This document shows positions 1 through 7,356 of a DNA stretch of 39,389 nt, in pieces. The stretch comes from Flavobacteriaceae bacterium (GTDB taxonomy: Bacteria > Bacteroidota > Bacteroidia > Flavobacteriales > Flavobacteriaceae). Within the stretch, counting starts at the first letter, position 1; the number at the start of each line of letters is the position of its first letter. Position numbers and translations under genes: made by a program. The notes under the pieces were generated by a model that made no database searches, had not been told where the DNA came from, and saw only the letters and a program-made list of their open reading frames with translations. The stretch is taken from assembly GCA_024638225.1 (NCBI GenBank), contig JAHEKR010000009.1, forward strand, positions 1 to 39,389, read 5' to 3'.

Positions 1-47
1 GAGATGCCCCAGCCGTCTAAAATCATCAAAAGTACGCGTTTGCTCAT
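1..47 (-). CDS. gpmI: 2,3-bisphosphoglycerate-independent phosphoglycerate mutase, N-terminus only (partial)
   Basis: Only the first 15 codons lie in the window; the gene runs off the left edge. The visible peptide is MSKRVLLMILDGWGI. This matches the conserved N-terminus of the cofactor-independent phosphoglycerate mutase, where the Asp of the DGWG motif is a metal ligand. The enzyme interconverts 3- and 2-phosphoglycerate in glycolysis. A Bacteroidota -7 box (TATCTTTG) lies 17 bases upstream of the ATG, which supports this start. The identification rests on a short but very characteristic motif. Confidence 0.85.
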   Translation of the reverse strand, partial: MSKRVLLMILDGWGI

Positions 48-64
48 GGGTATTTTTTACGCGG

Positions 65-72
65 CAAAGATA
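65..72 (-). promoter_or_regulatory. Promoter -7 box for gpmI
   Basis: On the minus strand the sequence reads TATCTTTG, an exact match to the Bacteroidota -7 consensus TAnnTTTG, ending 17 bases before the gpmI start codon. No clear TTG -33 element was found at the expected spacing; a weak CTTTAC lies 18 bases upstream. Confidence 0.6.
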
Positions 73-168
73 CGGCAAACCAAAAAGCCTGTAAAGCGAA
101 TTTTGATTTCATTTTTTTTGTTATTTTTATAGCGAACAAACCCCAAGTACACTAGCAGGGGAAAGTTC

Positions 169-867
169 TTATTTAATCAATTCCGAATTCACCCCCAACA
201 CAAATTGGGTGTAATACGCATCCCAAAAATCACGATCGATATATGCACCGCCCTTGACGCCAACAGCTTTAAAATAAGCAAAGGCCATGCGTGGGGTGTA
301 TTGCGCCAAGTATTCCTTTGCCTCGGGCAGATAGGTGTAGTGCCAAGGCTCGTAAGCAAATCCGGTACGTTTACTGTCACGAGTATAGACCAAATAAAAG
401 CCAAAGCGATACGCATTGGCTTGCATCCATTGGTGTAGCGGCACAAAAGGCCCATCGTTGTGAAACTTTGATGGAACTAAGACGTGTTTTTGCTTGGGTG
501 CATTGCCGTCAGTAATATCAATATCGGTACCCCAATGATGACGGGAAGTACCCGGAATGGTGGAGTATTGCAGAATGCGGTCTATGGCTTGTGTTGGGGA
601 AAGCCCCTCAGCGCGATAACGCCTAAACTTTTCTTCAAAAATTTGTTGCTGACGTTCAAACGAGCGAAAGGCAGAAAGAAGCTGTAGGTCGATACCGTCT
701 GTGGCTGCTGCTGCTTGCATATTGGCAAAAGCCTGGGCAGTTTGTGCGCTTAGCCGATGCGTATCTACAGAAACAAGATGCGATTCATCTAACCCCAGCA
801 GTACAAGAATATTGTCCTGTGCCATCAGTGGGAGATTTAGCAATAAAACCAAGAGTACTTTCATCAT
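169..867 (-). CDS. M15 family D-alanyl-D-alanine carboxypeptidase-like zinc peptidase, exported
   Basis: 232 aa. Residues 1-17 form a signal peptide ending in LMAQ, so the protein should act in the periplasm. The core has the M15 signature: S65 and R68 in a SAFRSF segment, S108-x-H110-x-x-G-x-D-x-D117, and EPWH with H176. H110, D117 and H176 are the expected zinc ligands. The family trims D-Ala-D-Ala ends of peptidoglycan peptides (VanY/DacB type). The start ATG overlaps the TGA of the upstream acetyltransferase gene (ATGA), so the two are probably translationally coupled. The substrate is inferred from the family only. Confidence 0.85.
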   Translation of the reverse strand: MMKVLLVLLLNLPLMAQDNILVLLGLDESHLVSVDTHRLSAQTAQAFANMQAAAATDGIDLQLLSAFRSFERQQQIFEEKFRRYRAEGLSPTQAIDRILQYSTIPGTSRHHWGTDIDITDGNAPKQKHVLVPSKFHNDGPFVPLHQWMQANAYRFGFYLVYTRDSKRTGFAYEPWHYTYLPEAKEYLAQYTPRMAFAYFKAVGVKGGAYIDRDFWDAYYTQFVLGVNSELIK

Positions 868-1292
868 GATTTTATCATTTTATAGTGTTCGCCTCCGTAG
901 GGGAGTACAAATTTAGTTCCTGTTTGTTGATATCCACAGGCCTTGTAGAACGGAATGGCAATCAAGCGGGCATTCATCCAAATGGAAGGCATCCCTCGAT
1001 CGTGTACCAACTCCTCTGCTTTTTGTAGCATGCGTTTGCCTATCCCTTTTCCTTGATAGGTTTCCAAAACAGCCATTCCTCTGAGTTGCACAGCTGTTTC
1101 ATTGGGAAGTAAGCTTAGTACGCCTACCAATTTGCCACCCACAATAGCGCCAAGATGAATGGTTGTAGGCATGTCGTCACGATCAAAAGCACAACTGCTT
1201 TCTGGCAATCCATTGCGTAAAACGGGATGACGTACTGCATAGGTCTCTGCTGCGGAAAGTAGTTTAAATTGTATGTTTGTAGGCTCGTTCAC
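864..1292 (-). CDS. GNAT family N-acetyltransferase (GTG start)
   Basis: 142 aa. The acetyl-CoA binding motif A is visible as Q80-GKGIG in a region reading LRGMAVLETYQGKGIGKR, and a C-terminal FYKACGYQ segment is typical of the fold. The substrate cannot be told from sequence. The start is a GTG: an in-frame TAA lies two codons upstream, and the next ATG (residue 41) would remove the first strand and helix of the fold. The gene faces the other GNAT gene head-to-head, with only 5 bases between the two start codons. Its 3' end overlaps the M15 peptidase start by 4 bases. Confidence 0.85.
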   Translation of the reverse strand: MNEPTNIQFKLLSAAETYAVRHPVLRNGLPESSCAFDRDDMPTTIHLGAIVGGKLVGVLSLLPNETAVQLRGMAVLETYQGKGIGKRMLQKAEELVHDRGMPSIWMNARLIAIPFYKACGYQQTGTKFVLPYGGEHYKMIKS

Positions 1293-1297
1293 GCGTT

Positions 1298-1732
1298 ATG
1301 ATGAAAATTGATTTTCGATATTTAAATGTAGGAAATATCCCTGAAATACTACCGTTGATTCAGGAATTTACCCAGCAAAAATATACCGATGAAACCCACG
1401 TAGCGCGCTTTCGCGCCATGTTTGCGCATGAATACGATTGCATCGGTTTTTACGACGGACAAACGCTTATAGGTCTTTGTGGTTTGTGGTACCAAACCCG
1501 ACATTACTCTGGAAAGAGTTGCGAACTGGATCACTTTTTTATCAAGCCTTCCTATCAAGGAAATGGTTTGGGTACCCAATTTATGGATTGGCTGGGCAAC
1601 AAACTCAAAGCCGAAGGCTATGAAGCCCTCGAGCTTAATGCGTACAAAGAGAATGTTGCATCGCACCGCCTCTATGCGCGCGAGGGTTTTGAACATCTAG
1701 GATTTCATTTCGTCAAGCGTTTAGACGAATAA
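1298..1732 (+). CDS. GNAT family N-acetyltransferase
   Basis: 144 aa. The fold starts right at the N-terminus (IDFRYLNVGNIPEILPLI), and motif A is YQGNGLG at residues 86-92 followed by a long helix. The C-terminal segment ENVASHRLYAREGFEHLGFHF is typical of GNAT enzymes that acetylate small amines or amino acids. The substrate is unknown. Two tandem ATG codons open the frame. The gene diverges from the preceding GNAT gene and is only distantly similar to it, so this is not an obvious recent duplication. Confidence 0.85.
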   Translation: MMKIDFRYLNVGNIPEILPLIQEFTQQKYTDETHVARFRAMFAHEYDCIGFYDGQTLIGLCGLWYQTRHYSGKSCELDHFFIKPSYQGNGLGTQFMDWLGNKLKAEGYEALELNAYKENVASHRLYAREGFEHLGFHFVKRLDE

Positions 1733-1734
1733 TG

Positions 1735-1742
1735 TATCTTTG
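1735..1742 (+). promoter_or_regulatory. Promoter -7 box for the exported regulatory-domain protein
   Basis: TATCTTTG matches TAnnTTTG. It starts just after the upstream GNAT stop codon and lies 48 bases before the ATG at 1791. The longer open frame from 1740 would overlap this box, which argues for the downstream start. Confidence 0.55.
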
Positions 1743-1790
1743 TTAGGATGCGGCCTAGGTGCTGCATTAGCCAACCTCAATACATTTTTT

Positions 1791-2519
1791 ATGCGACAGC
1801 TCCTTATTATTCTTTTTTTCGCGCCTTTGGCTATGGCTCAAACCGATTACCGCACCTGGCTCAGAGGAAAAGTCATGTACCAAAATGCCAACGTAATGGC
1901 CGCCAATGTGGTCAATACTACAACTCAAAAGGCAACTATTACAGACGATAATGGTGAGTTTGCCATTGAAGTAAAAATGGATGACGAACTGGTATTTACT
2001 TCTTTGCAATACCGAATACGTATGGTCAAAATAACAAAGGAAATTCTACAACGTGGACGACTGATTATCGACGTAAACGAAAAGATAACAGAATTAGACG
2101 AGGTAGTGATTACCCCTGAACAACGTCAAAAATTTCTCGACTTACGTGCAGAAGAGTTTAAGGATTACGACTACGAGCGTGACCGTTCAACTAAAGTTGA
2201 AAACACAATAATGCGCGACAATCAGCTCTATAATGGAGTGAATTTTGTCAATGTTTTTAAGGCCTTGGCCAAGTTAGTAGATGCAGGGCCTAAGGAAAAG
2301 CAAAAGGGATACAGCCTGAAACCCAGCGAAGTCATTCGTCAGTTGTATGAAGATTCTTTCTTTGTAGAGCAACTCAACATTGCGCCAGATGAAGTGGGCT
2401 TGTTTCTCGTGTACTGCGATGGTGAAATTGAAACCAAGGAACTCCTCGAAGAGAAATCAGACTTTGAGCTTATGGATTTCCTTGTCAAAACGAGTCAAAA
2501 GTTTAACAAGAACAATTGA
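1791..2519 (+). CDS. Exported protein with N-terminal carboxypeptidase-regulatory-like domain
   Basis: 242 aa from the ATG at 1791. I chose this start because it gives a clean signal peptide (MRQLLIILFFAPLAMAQ) and follows a promoter box; the frame is open further upstream without a better start. Residues about 23-95 resemble a CarboxypepD_reg-like (CNA-B type) beta domain: a LRGKV start, a TDDNGEFAIEV loop and an ELDEVVITPEQ end. This module is common in Bacteroidota envelope proteins such as TonB-dependent receptors. The remaining charged part has no domain I recognise. The next gene starts inside its stop codon (TGATG), and the two are followed by an M1 peptidase. Confidence 0.75.
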   Translation: MRQLLIILFFAPLAMAQTDYRTWLRGKVMYQNANVMAANVVNTTTQKATITDDNGEFAIEVKMDDELVFTSLQYRIRMVKITKEILQRGRLIIDVNEKITELDEVVITPEQRQKFLDLRAEEFKDYDYERDRSTKVENTIMRDNQLYNGVNFVNVFKALAKLVDAGPKEKQKGYSLKPSEVIRQLYEDSFFVEQLNIAPDEVGLFLVYCDGEIETKELLEEKSDFELMDFLVKTSQKFNKNN

Positions 2520-3010
2520 TGCGCTTTTTGTGGCTTTTTTTGTTGCTTCCGCTTGTTGCGGCAAGCCCTCACAAATACTACGTAAGTACCACGGACATAT
2601 TTTACAAGGCCGATGAACAACAGCTTCAGCTAGTGGTCCGCGTATTTACGGATGATTTGCAACAGGCACTTAGAAATTTTGTTGATCAAGAAATTTCCTT
2701 AGATCCGAACAATAAGTCAGCTGCGGAAGTAGAAACGATCTTAGGTGCCTACTTTCAAGAAAACTTTGTGCTTCACAACGCATCGGAAAAAGTGGTCTTT
2801 TCATTCGTGGGTTGGGAATATAAGCAAGACAAAACATTTCTCTACGCTTCCTTCGATAATATAGGCGCCCCAGACCAGCTCGCTTGGTCCAATAGCTTTT
2901 TGATGGAGGCGTTCCCAGACCAAAAAAATATCGTTACTTTTCATAAAGCCTCGGTCAAAAAAAGTTTTTTGCACACGCAAGACCAAATTTTAGCACAATA
3001 CGTCTTTTAA
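2519..3010 (+). CDS. DUF6702 family exported protein
   Basis: 163 aa from the ATG that overlaps the upstream TGA. Residues 1-17 are a signal peptide ending VAASPHKYYVS. The pattern HKYYVSTTDI followed by an LVVRVFTDDLQQAL segment is what I remember of the flavobacterial DUF6702 family, which usually sits beside an M1 metallopeptidase gene as here. The function is unknown. The protein is probably periplasmic or outer-membrane associated. The overlapping start suggests translational coupling with the upstream gene. Confidence 0.75.
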   Translation: MRFLWLFLLLPLVAASPHKYYVSTTDIFYKADEQQLQLVVRVFTDDLQQALRNFVDQEISLDPNNKSAAEVETILGAYFQENFVLHNASEKVVFSFVGWEYKQDKTFLYASFDNIGAPDQLAWSNSFLMEAFPDQKNIVTFHKASVKKSFLHTQDQILAQYVF

Positions 3011-3049
3011 ATTTGATGTAAACCAATATATTTAATCCAAATTTCAGTT

Positions 3050-5230
3050 ATGAACTACACCAAACTCAGTACCCTTGTTTTGATTTTTGTATTTGTGATG
3101 CCATTTTCCCAAGAGGCAAATGCACAAGGACACACCAACCAAAATAAGTTTAGACAGTTGTACGATGAATTGGCGACGCCCAATGTATACCGAACTGCTT
3201 CGGGTGCTCCGGGTCCGGCCTATTACCAACAACAGGCGGACTACGACATGGACATTACCATTGATGATGAAAATCAAATTCTTTACGGCGATCAGGTCAT
3301 TACCTACACCAACAATTCGCCCGAAACACTAACTTATCTTTGGGTGCAAATGGACCAAAACGTGCGTGCACGAGACGGCCAATCCTATAACCGACTAAAC
3401 AACGGAAGTAGTTATTACGGCACACAACGTTCGGTGGCTCCTGGCTTTATCAATGAGTATCTTTTGGAAGAAAAATTTGATGGTGGATTTAAAATTGACG
3501 TGTTGACAGATACTAGTGGTGCCAAATTGCCCTACACCATTCATCAAACTATGATGCGTATTGACTTACCTACTGCATTGGTTTCTGGTGCATCGACCAG
3601 CTTTAGAATAAAATGGCATTATAACATTCCCAACCGCCAGTTTTGGGACGCACGCTCTGGATACGAATATTTTATAAAGGATGATAACTACGCTTATTTT
3701 ATTGCCCAATATTTTCCGCGAATGGCGGTCTATAACGACGTAGAAGGATGGCAAAACCAACAGTTTTGGGGCAATGGTGAGTTTGCATTATCCTTTGGTG
3801 ATTACGACGTAAAAATCACAGTACCAGCCGATCATATAGTTGAAGCTACGGGCGTACTGGAAAACAGAAAAGAGGTGTACACCAAAGCCATGATGAAACG
3901 CTTTGCCGAAGCCAAAAAATCCTATGATGAGCCTGTATTTATCGTGACCCAAGAAGAAGCCGAAGCCAACGAGAAAAGCACACCTCAAGGGACGAAAACA
4001 TGGCACTTTTCAGCGAAAAATGTTCGCGACTTTGCCTTTGCAACATCGCGAAAGTTTATTGTAGACATGATGAACGTAGACGTCAATGGAACCGATGTGA
4101 TGGCTGTTTCCGTTTACCCAAAAGAAGGAAATCCACTGTGGGAGCAATGGTCGACCAAAACGGTAGCTAGCGCACTGAAATCGTACTCCCGTATGACCTT
4201 TGATTATCCCTACCACAAAGCAGTGTCGGTTCACGCCGATGACGTGGGTATGGAATACCCGATGATCTGCTTCAATTTTGGTCGTCCTGATAAAAACGGT
4301 AAGTATTCTGACCGTACCAAATTTGGGATGATTGGCGTCATTATTCATGAGGTGGGGCACAATTTCTTCCCGATGATTGTCAATTCAGACGAACGTCAAT
4401 GGGGATGGATGGACGAAGGGCTTAACTCCTTTGTACAGATTATCGCAGAGCAAGATTTTGGTAAAGCACATCCCCAAGCAATCCCGGGTCTTGACCATTA
4501 TCCCTCTGATGATATGGATCCGCAAAATATAGTGCCGTATATGTCGGGCGATCAAGATTTTATTGCGCCCATTATGTCGAACCCTGAAAATGTGTATCAA
4601 CTTGGGCCCAATGCGTACAGCAAACCAGCAACCGCCCTGAATATTTTGCGCGAAACGGTTATGGGACGTGAATTATTTGACCATGCCTTTAGGACTTTTT
4701 CGCAGCGTTGGATGTTTAAGCACCCAACACCAGAGGATTTTTTCCGTACCATGGAAGACGCCTCTGCTTTTGATTTGGATTGGTTTTGGCGTGGTTGGTT
4801 CTTTACTACCGATGTTGTGGATATGGGTGTAACCGAAGTTAAAGACATTAAGAAATTTGACGACAGCATGCGCTATTTTTCTAGATACTTCCAAAATAGC
4901 TTAGAAAATCTGACCCCCGATGCGTTCAAGAACCGCAAAGAGCCCAAGAAATTTTATGAGGTGGTATTTGAAAAGCCAGGGGGTATTCCGATGCCCTTGA
5001 TTGTGGAGTATTTGTACAGTGATGGAACCTCCGAGCGCATCACCTATCCAGCCCAAGTATGGCGCAAAAGCGACAGCACAATAAGCAAGTATATCGCTAC
5101 TGATAAAGAAATCGTTGGTTTACTTGTCGATCCAGACAATGCTACTGCGGACATCAATAAGGACAACAATACTTGGCCCAGAATATTGGCCGAAAACGAC
5201 TTTGAGAAGTTTAAAAAGAAGCAGAATTAA
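3050..5230 (+). CDS. M1 family zinc metallopeptidase (gluzincin aminopeptidase-like), exported
   Basis: 726 aa with a signal peptide ending in EANAQ. The N-terminal part is the beta-rich M1 domain. The catalytic domain carries HEVGH at residues 433-437 and the third zinc ligand E456 in WMDEG, which is the M1 signature HExxH-x18-E. The usual GAMEN exopeptidase loop is replaced by GMEYPM (about residue 402), as in many Bacteroidota members. Family members cleave peptides from the N-terminus. The gene closes a group with the regulatory-domain protein and DUF6702, and a hairpin terminator follows it. Confidence 0.9.
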   Translation: MNYTKLSTLVLIFVFVMPFSQEANAQGHTNQNKFRQLYDELATPNVYRTASGAPGPAYYQQQADYDMDITIDDENQILYGDQVITYTNNSPETLTYLWVQMDQNVRARDGQSYNRLNNGSSYYGTQRSVAPGFINEYLLEEKFDGGFKIDVLTDTSGAKLPYTIHQTMMRIDLPTALVSGASTSFRIKWHYNIPNRQFWDARSGYEYFIKDDNYAYFIAQYFPRMAVYNDVEGWQNQQFWGNGEFALSFGDYDVKITVPADHIVEATGVLENRKEVYTKAMMKRFAEAKKSYDEPVFIVTQEEAEANEKSTPQGTKTWHFSAKNVRDFAFATSRKFIVDMMNVDVNGTDVMAVSVYPKEGNPLWEQWSTKTVASALKSYSRMTFDYPYHKAVSVHADDVGMEYPMICFNFGRPDKNGKYSDRTKFGMIGVIIHEVGHNFFPMIVNSDERQWGWMDEGLNSFVQIIAEQDFGKAHPQAIPGLDHYPSDDMDPQNIVPYMSGDQDFIAPIMSNPENVYQLGPNAYSKPATALNILRETVMGRELFDHAFRTFSQRWMFKHPTPEDFFRTMEDASAFDLDWFWRGWFFTTDVVDMGVTEVKDIKKFDDSMRYFSRYFQNSLENLTPDAFKNRKEPKKFYEVVFEKPGGIPMPLIVEYLYSDGTSERITYPAQVWRKSDSTISKYIATDKEIVGLLVDPDNATADINKDNNTWPRILAENDFEKFKKKQN

Positions 5231-5233
5231 AAC

Positions 5234-5259
5234 AAAAGCCAGTCGATAGGTTGGCTTTT
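5234..5259 (+). terminator. Intrinsic terminator after the M1 peptidase
   Basis: AAAAGCCA at 5234-5241 pairs with TGGCTTTT at 5252-5259 around a 10-base loop, and a T-rich run follows. The second stem arm also holds the TTG used as the -33 element of the next promoter. Confidence 0.65.
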
Positions 5260-5278
5260 CTCTTTTAACTTATCTTTG
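5251..5278 (+). promoter_or_regulatory. Promoter for tatA, embedded in the terminator
   Basis: TTG at 5251-5253 is followed after 17 bases by TATCTTTG at 5271-5278, matching the Bacteroidota -33/-7 pair. Only 4 bases separate the -7 box from the ATG, so the transcript would be leaderless or nearly so. Confidence 0.65.
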
Positions 5279-5282
5279 CGAT

Positions 5283-5549
5283 ATGGTTGTTTATTTTATT
5301 AGCGGAGTAGAAATCGTTTTTATTTTTATGGTCGTGCTTTTGGTCTTTGGTGCCAATCGCATTCCAGAGATAGCACGTACCGCTGCCAAAGGCATACAGC
5401 AAGTCAAAAATGCCAGCCGTGATTTTCGTCAGGAGATCGAAAAATCAGCAGAAGCTCAGGGCTTAGACACCAAAGAACTGAAAAAAGAGGTAAACGAGCT
5501 AAAGAAAGAAATGGATGAAATTTCGGGTACTGTCCGTCGCAAACTTTAG
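5283..5549 (+). CDS. tatA: Twin-arginine translocase TatA/TatB-like subunit
   Basis: 88 aa. One N-terminal membrane helix (about residues 3-23) ends in FG, followed by the amphipathic segment NRIPEIARTAAKGIQQV and a charged C-terminal coiled-coil-like tail. This is the TatA/B/E architecture: the protein forms or gates the pore that exports folded proteins across the inner membrane. Whether it acts as TatA or TatB cannot be decided; no tatC is nearby. Its stop overlaps the stop of the convergent methyltransferase gene. Confidence 0.85.
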   Translation: MVVYFISGVEIVFIFMVVLLVFGANRIPEIARTAAKGIQQVKNASRDFRQEIEKSAEAQGLDTKELKKEVNELKKEMDEISGTVRRKL

Positions 5550-6181
5550 CGCTTTCGCAAAAGCGTTAATCCATCCCGTACAGGCAGCAACAAGGTGTCT
5601 ACTCGAGCATCATCTACTACCTTTTGGTTAAATATTTTTAAGGATTTGGTCGCTTCATCATCACCTTCTTTCAAGACCTTTCCAGACCACAGTACATTGT
5701 CGGCTATAATCAGCCCGCCAGAAGGTACCCGATCTACAATTAAATCGAAATATAGCGGGTATTGTTCTTTATCGGCATCGATAAACACCAAATCAAACTG
5801 CCCTTCAATAGTTGGAATTATTTCAGCTGCATTACCTAAGTGTTGTACTATTTGATTCTCAACCCCTGCAGCTTTAAAATATTTCTTTTGTATTTGTTCT
5901 AGTTCCTCGTCTATGTCTATGGTGTCAATTTGCCCATCTGCTTGTAACCCTTCTGCCAGACATAAGGCCGAATAGCCCGTGTAAGTCCCGATTTCCAAGA
6001 TGCGTTTGGGCGCGATTAGTTTAGAGAGCAAAGCGAGTAATCGACCTTGGTAGGCGCCACTAAGCATCCTTGGTTGTAAAACTTTAAGGTGGGTTTCTCG
6101 GGCAAGTTCTTCAAGTAATTTTGGCTCCTCCTCAGAGTGTTTGGCCACGTATTCCTCTAATTTTGTGTCTAAAAAATTCAT
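5546..6181 (-). CDS. Class I SAM-dependent O-methyltransferase
   Basis: 211 aa. The SAM-binding motif ILEIGTYTGYSAL starts at residue 61, and the downstream segment DLVFIDADKEQYPLYFD supplies the metal and catechol-type active site residues of the caffeoyl-CoA/catechol O-methyltransferase family (YrrM-like). The substrate is unknown. The start overlaps the stop of the upstream flavin reductase gene (ATGA), so the two are likely co-translated. The 3' end overlaps tatA by 4 bases. Confidence 0.88.
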   Translation of the reverse strand: MNFLDTKLEEYVAKHSEEEPKLLEELARETHLKVLQPRMLSGAYQGRLLALLSKLIAPKRILEIGTYTGYSALCLAEGLQADGQIDTIDIDEELEQIQKKYFKAAGVENQIVQHLGNAAEIIPTIEGQFDLVFIDADKEQYPLYFDLIVDRVPSGGLIIADNVLWSGKVLKEGDDEATKSLKIFNQKVVDDARVDTLLLPVRDGLTLLRKR

Positions 6182-6801
6182 GGTTTTTTGGGTCTTGCGT
6201 ATGCGTAGCGGTCTAACAAGCTTGTTGTGGCATAGCCATCTAGTCCGTTTATGGTTACTGTTTCTGCGTTTTCAAGCTTTAGCCACCCGTCTTCTTGTTG
6301 AATGTCTTGATCGGCAATAAACACATGTTCTACGGAGCTAACCAAAAGTAAGGTGTCGTTTTCTTTGATTTCATATTCATTTAAGAACCTACATCCCAAG
6401 CGTATTTTTGCATCTTTCACAAACGGGGCAGGGAAGTCTCCAAGGAATTCTTCTTCCAAATCTGTTTTGGTGAATTCCGAAACTTCATCTGGATATTTGG
6501 CTGAGGTATGATGTGCATCTTCAATGATATCGCTGTAGATGTGGTTTACTGTAAATACACCGGTATCTTTGATGTTGCGATAGGTATCGCGTGGCACTGT
6601 AGTGGGGCGAAGAATAAAGCCAATCAACGGGGGGTTGCTTCCCAAATGGGTTATGCTACTAAATACGGCAACATTACTAATCCCATTGACCGATTTTGTG
6701 CCCAATAAATTTGCCGATTTAAATCCTGTACAGCTATTGATAAGATTAAGTCGAAAAATCTTATCCATTTGGTCAATATCGGTACGTGTGTAATGTATCA
6801 T
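6178..6801 (-). CDS. Flavin reductase family protein (FMN-binding split barrel)
   Basis: 207 aa. The segments VNGISNVAVFSSI, GSNPPLIGFILRP and RDTYRNIKDTGVFTVNHI are typical of the DIM6/NTAB flavin reductase-like family, which binds FMN and may reduce it with NAD(P)H for a partner enzyme. It is the first gene of a two-gene operon with the O-methyltransferase. It diverges from tRNA-Val. The role is assigned from the family only. Confidence 0.85.
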   Translation of the reverse strand: MIHYTRTDIDQMDKIFRLNLINSCTGFKSANLLGTKSVNGISNVAVFSSITHLGSNPPLIGFILRPTTVPRDTYRNIKDTGVFTVNHIYSDIIEDAHHTSAKYPDEVSEFTKTDLEEEFLGDFPAPFVKDAKIRLGCRFLNEYEIKENDTLLLVSSVEHVFIADQDIQQEDGWLKLENAETVTINGLDGYATTSLLDRYAYARPKKP

Positions 6802-6842
6802 CTTTCTTTTGATGCAAACTTACGCAATAGAATGAATTTCCC

Positions 6843-6850
6843 TATTTTTG
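6843..6850 (+). promoter_or_regulatory. Promoter -7 box for tRNA-Val and yjbQ
   Basis: TATTTTTG matches TAnnTTTG and ends 6 bases before the mature 5' end of the tRNA. No -33 TTG at ideal spacing was found. Confidence 0.5.
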
Positions 6851-6856
6851 CCCCTC

Positions 6857-6931
6857 GGGTCATTAACTCAGTTGGTTCAGAGTGTCGCCTTGACAGGGCG
6901 GAAGTCATTGGTTCGAATCCAATATGACCCA
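6857..6931 (+). tRNA. tRNA-Val (anticodon GAC)
   Basis: A full cloverleaf can be drawn. The acceptor stem is GGGTCAT/ATGACCC (6857-6863 with 6924-6930), the D stem ACTC/GAGT, the anticodon stem TCGCC/GGCGG with loop TTGACAG (anticodon GAC, reading GUC/GUU), a 5-base variable loop, and the T stem ATTGG/CCAAT with loop TTCGAAT. The discriminator is A at 6931. CCA is not encoded. The yjbQ start codon follows after 6 bases. Confidence 0.95.
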
Positions 6932-6937
6932 CTAAAC

Positions 6938-7342
6938 ATGGTTTTTCAAAAAGAAATCAGCCTCCCACCTTTTCCTAGAGGGTTTCATTTGATTACTTCT
7001 TTTGTGTTGGATGAGCTGCCCAAAAAAAGTGGTGTCCTTCATGTGTTTATCAAGCATACCTCTGCCAGTTTGACTATCAATGAAAATGCAGACCCGAGCG
7101 TTCGGGTAGACTTTGAAACCCATTTTAACAAGTTGGTTTCTGAAAACGACAATCACTACACCCACACGATAGAAGGTCCCGACGACATGACCTCGCACAT
7201 CAAAAGCAGTATTTTGGGTTCCTCGGTCAGTATTCCCGTCAAAGACGGAATCCCTCAGTTAGGCACCTGGCAGGGTATTTATCTGTGTGAACACCGCAAT
7301 CATGCTGGTTCACGAAAAATTTTTATTACATTGATGGGGTAA
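6938..7342 (+). CDS. yjbQ: YjbQ family protein (secondary thiamine-phosphate synthase-like)
   Basis: 134 aa from the ATG at 6938; the open frame extends upstream but only through the tRNA gene, so the longer start is wrong. Family motifs are HTSASLTINENADPSV near residue 50, HIKSSILGSSVSIPV, and a C-terminal GTWQGIYLCEHRN. The UPF0047/YjbQ fold has been reported to have weak thiamine-phosphate synthase activity, but its real role is unclear. Only 6 bases separate it from the tRNA 3' end, so its mRNA must be released by tRNA processing or read through from the tRNA promoter. Confidence 0.88.
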   Translation: MVFQKEISLPPFPRGFHLITSFVLDELPKKSGVLHVFIKHTSASLTINENADPSVRVDFETHFNKLVSENDNHYTHTIEGPDDMTSHIKSSILGSSVSIPVKDGIPQLGTWQGIYLCEHRNHAGSRKIFITLMG

Positions 7343-7356
7343 TTAAAACCTGCATC

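Noticed and set aside
142-161. CCCC/GGGG inverted repeat after the M15 gene as terminator
   Set aside because: Only four pairs form and the interior does not pair; the T-rich run that follows is weak.
1740-1790. Longer start of the regulatory-domain protein
   Set aside because: It would hide the signal peptide that begins at 1791 and overlap the promoter box.
6848-6937. Longer yjbQ reading frame starting at 6848
   Set aside because: It runs through the tRNA-Val gene; the conserved protein begins at 6938.
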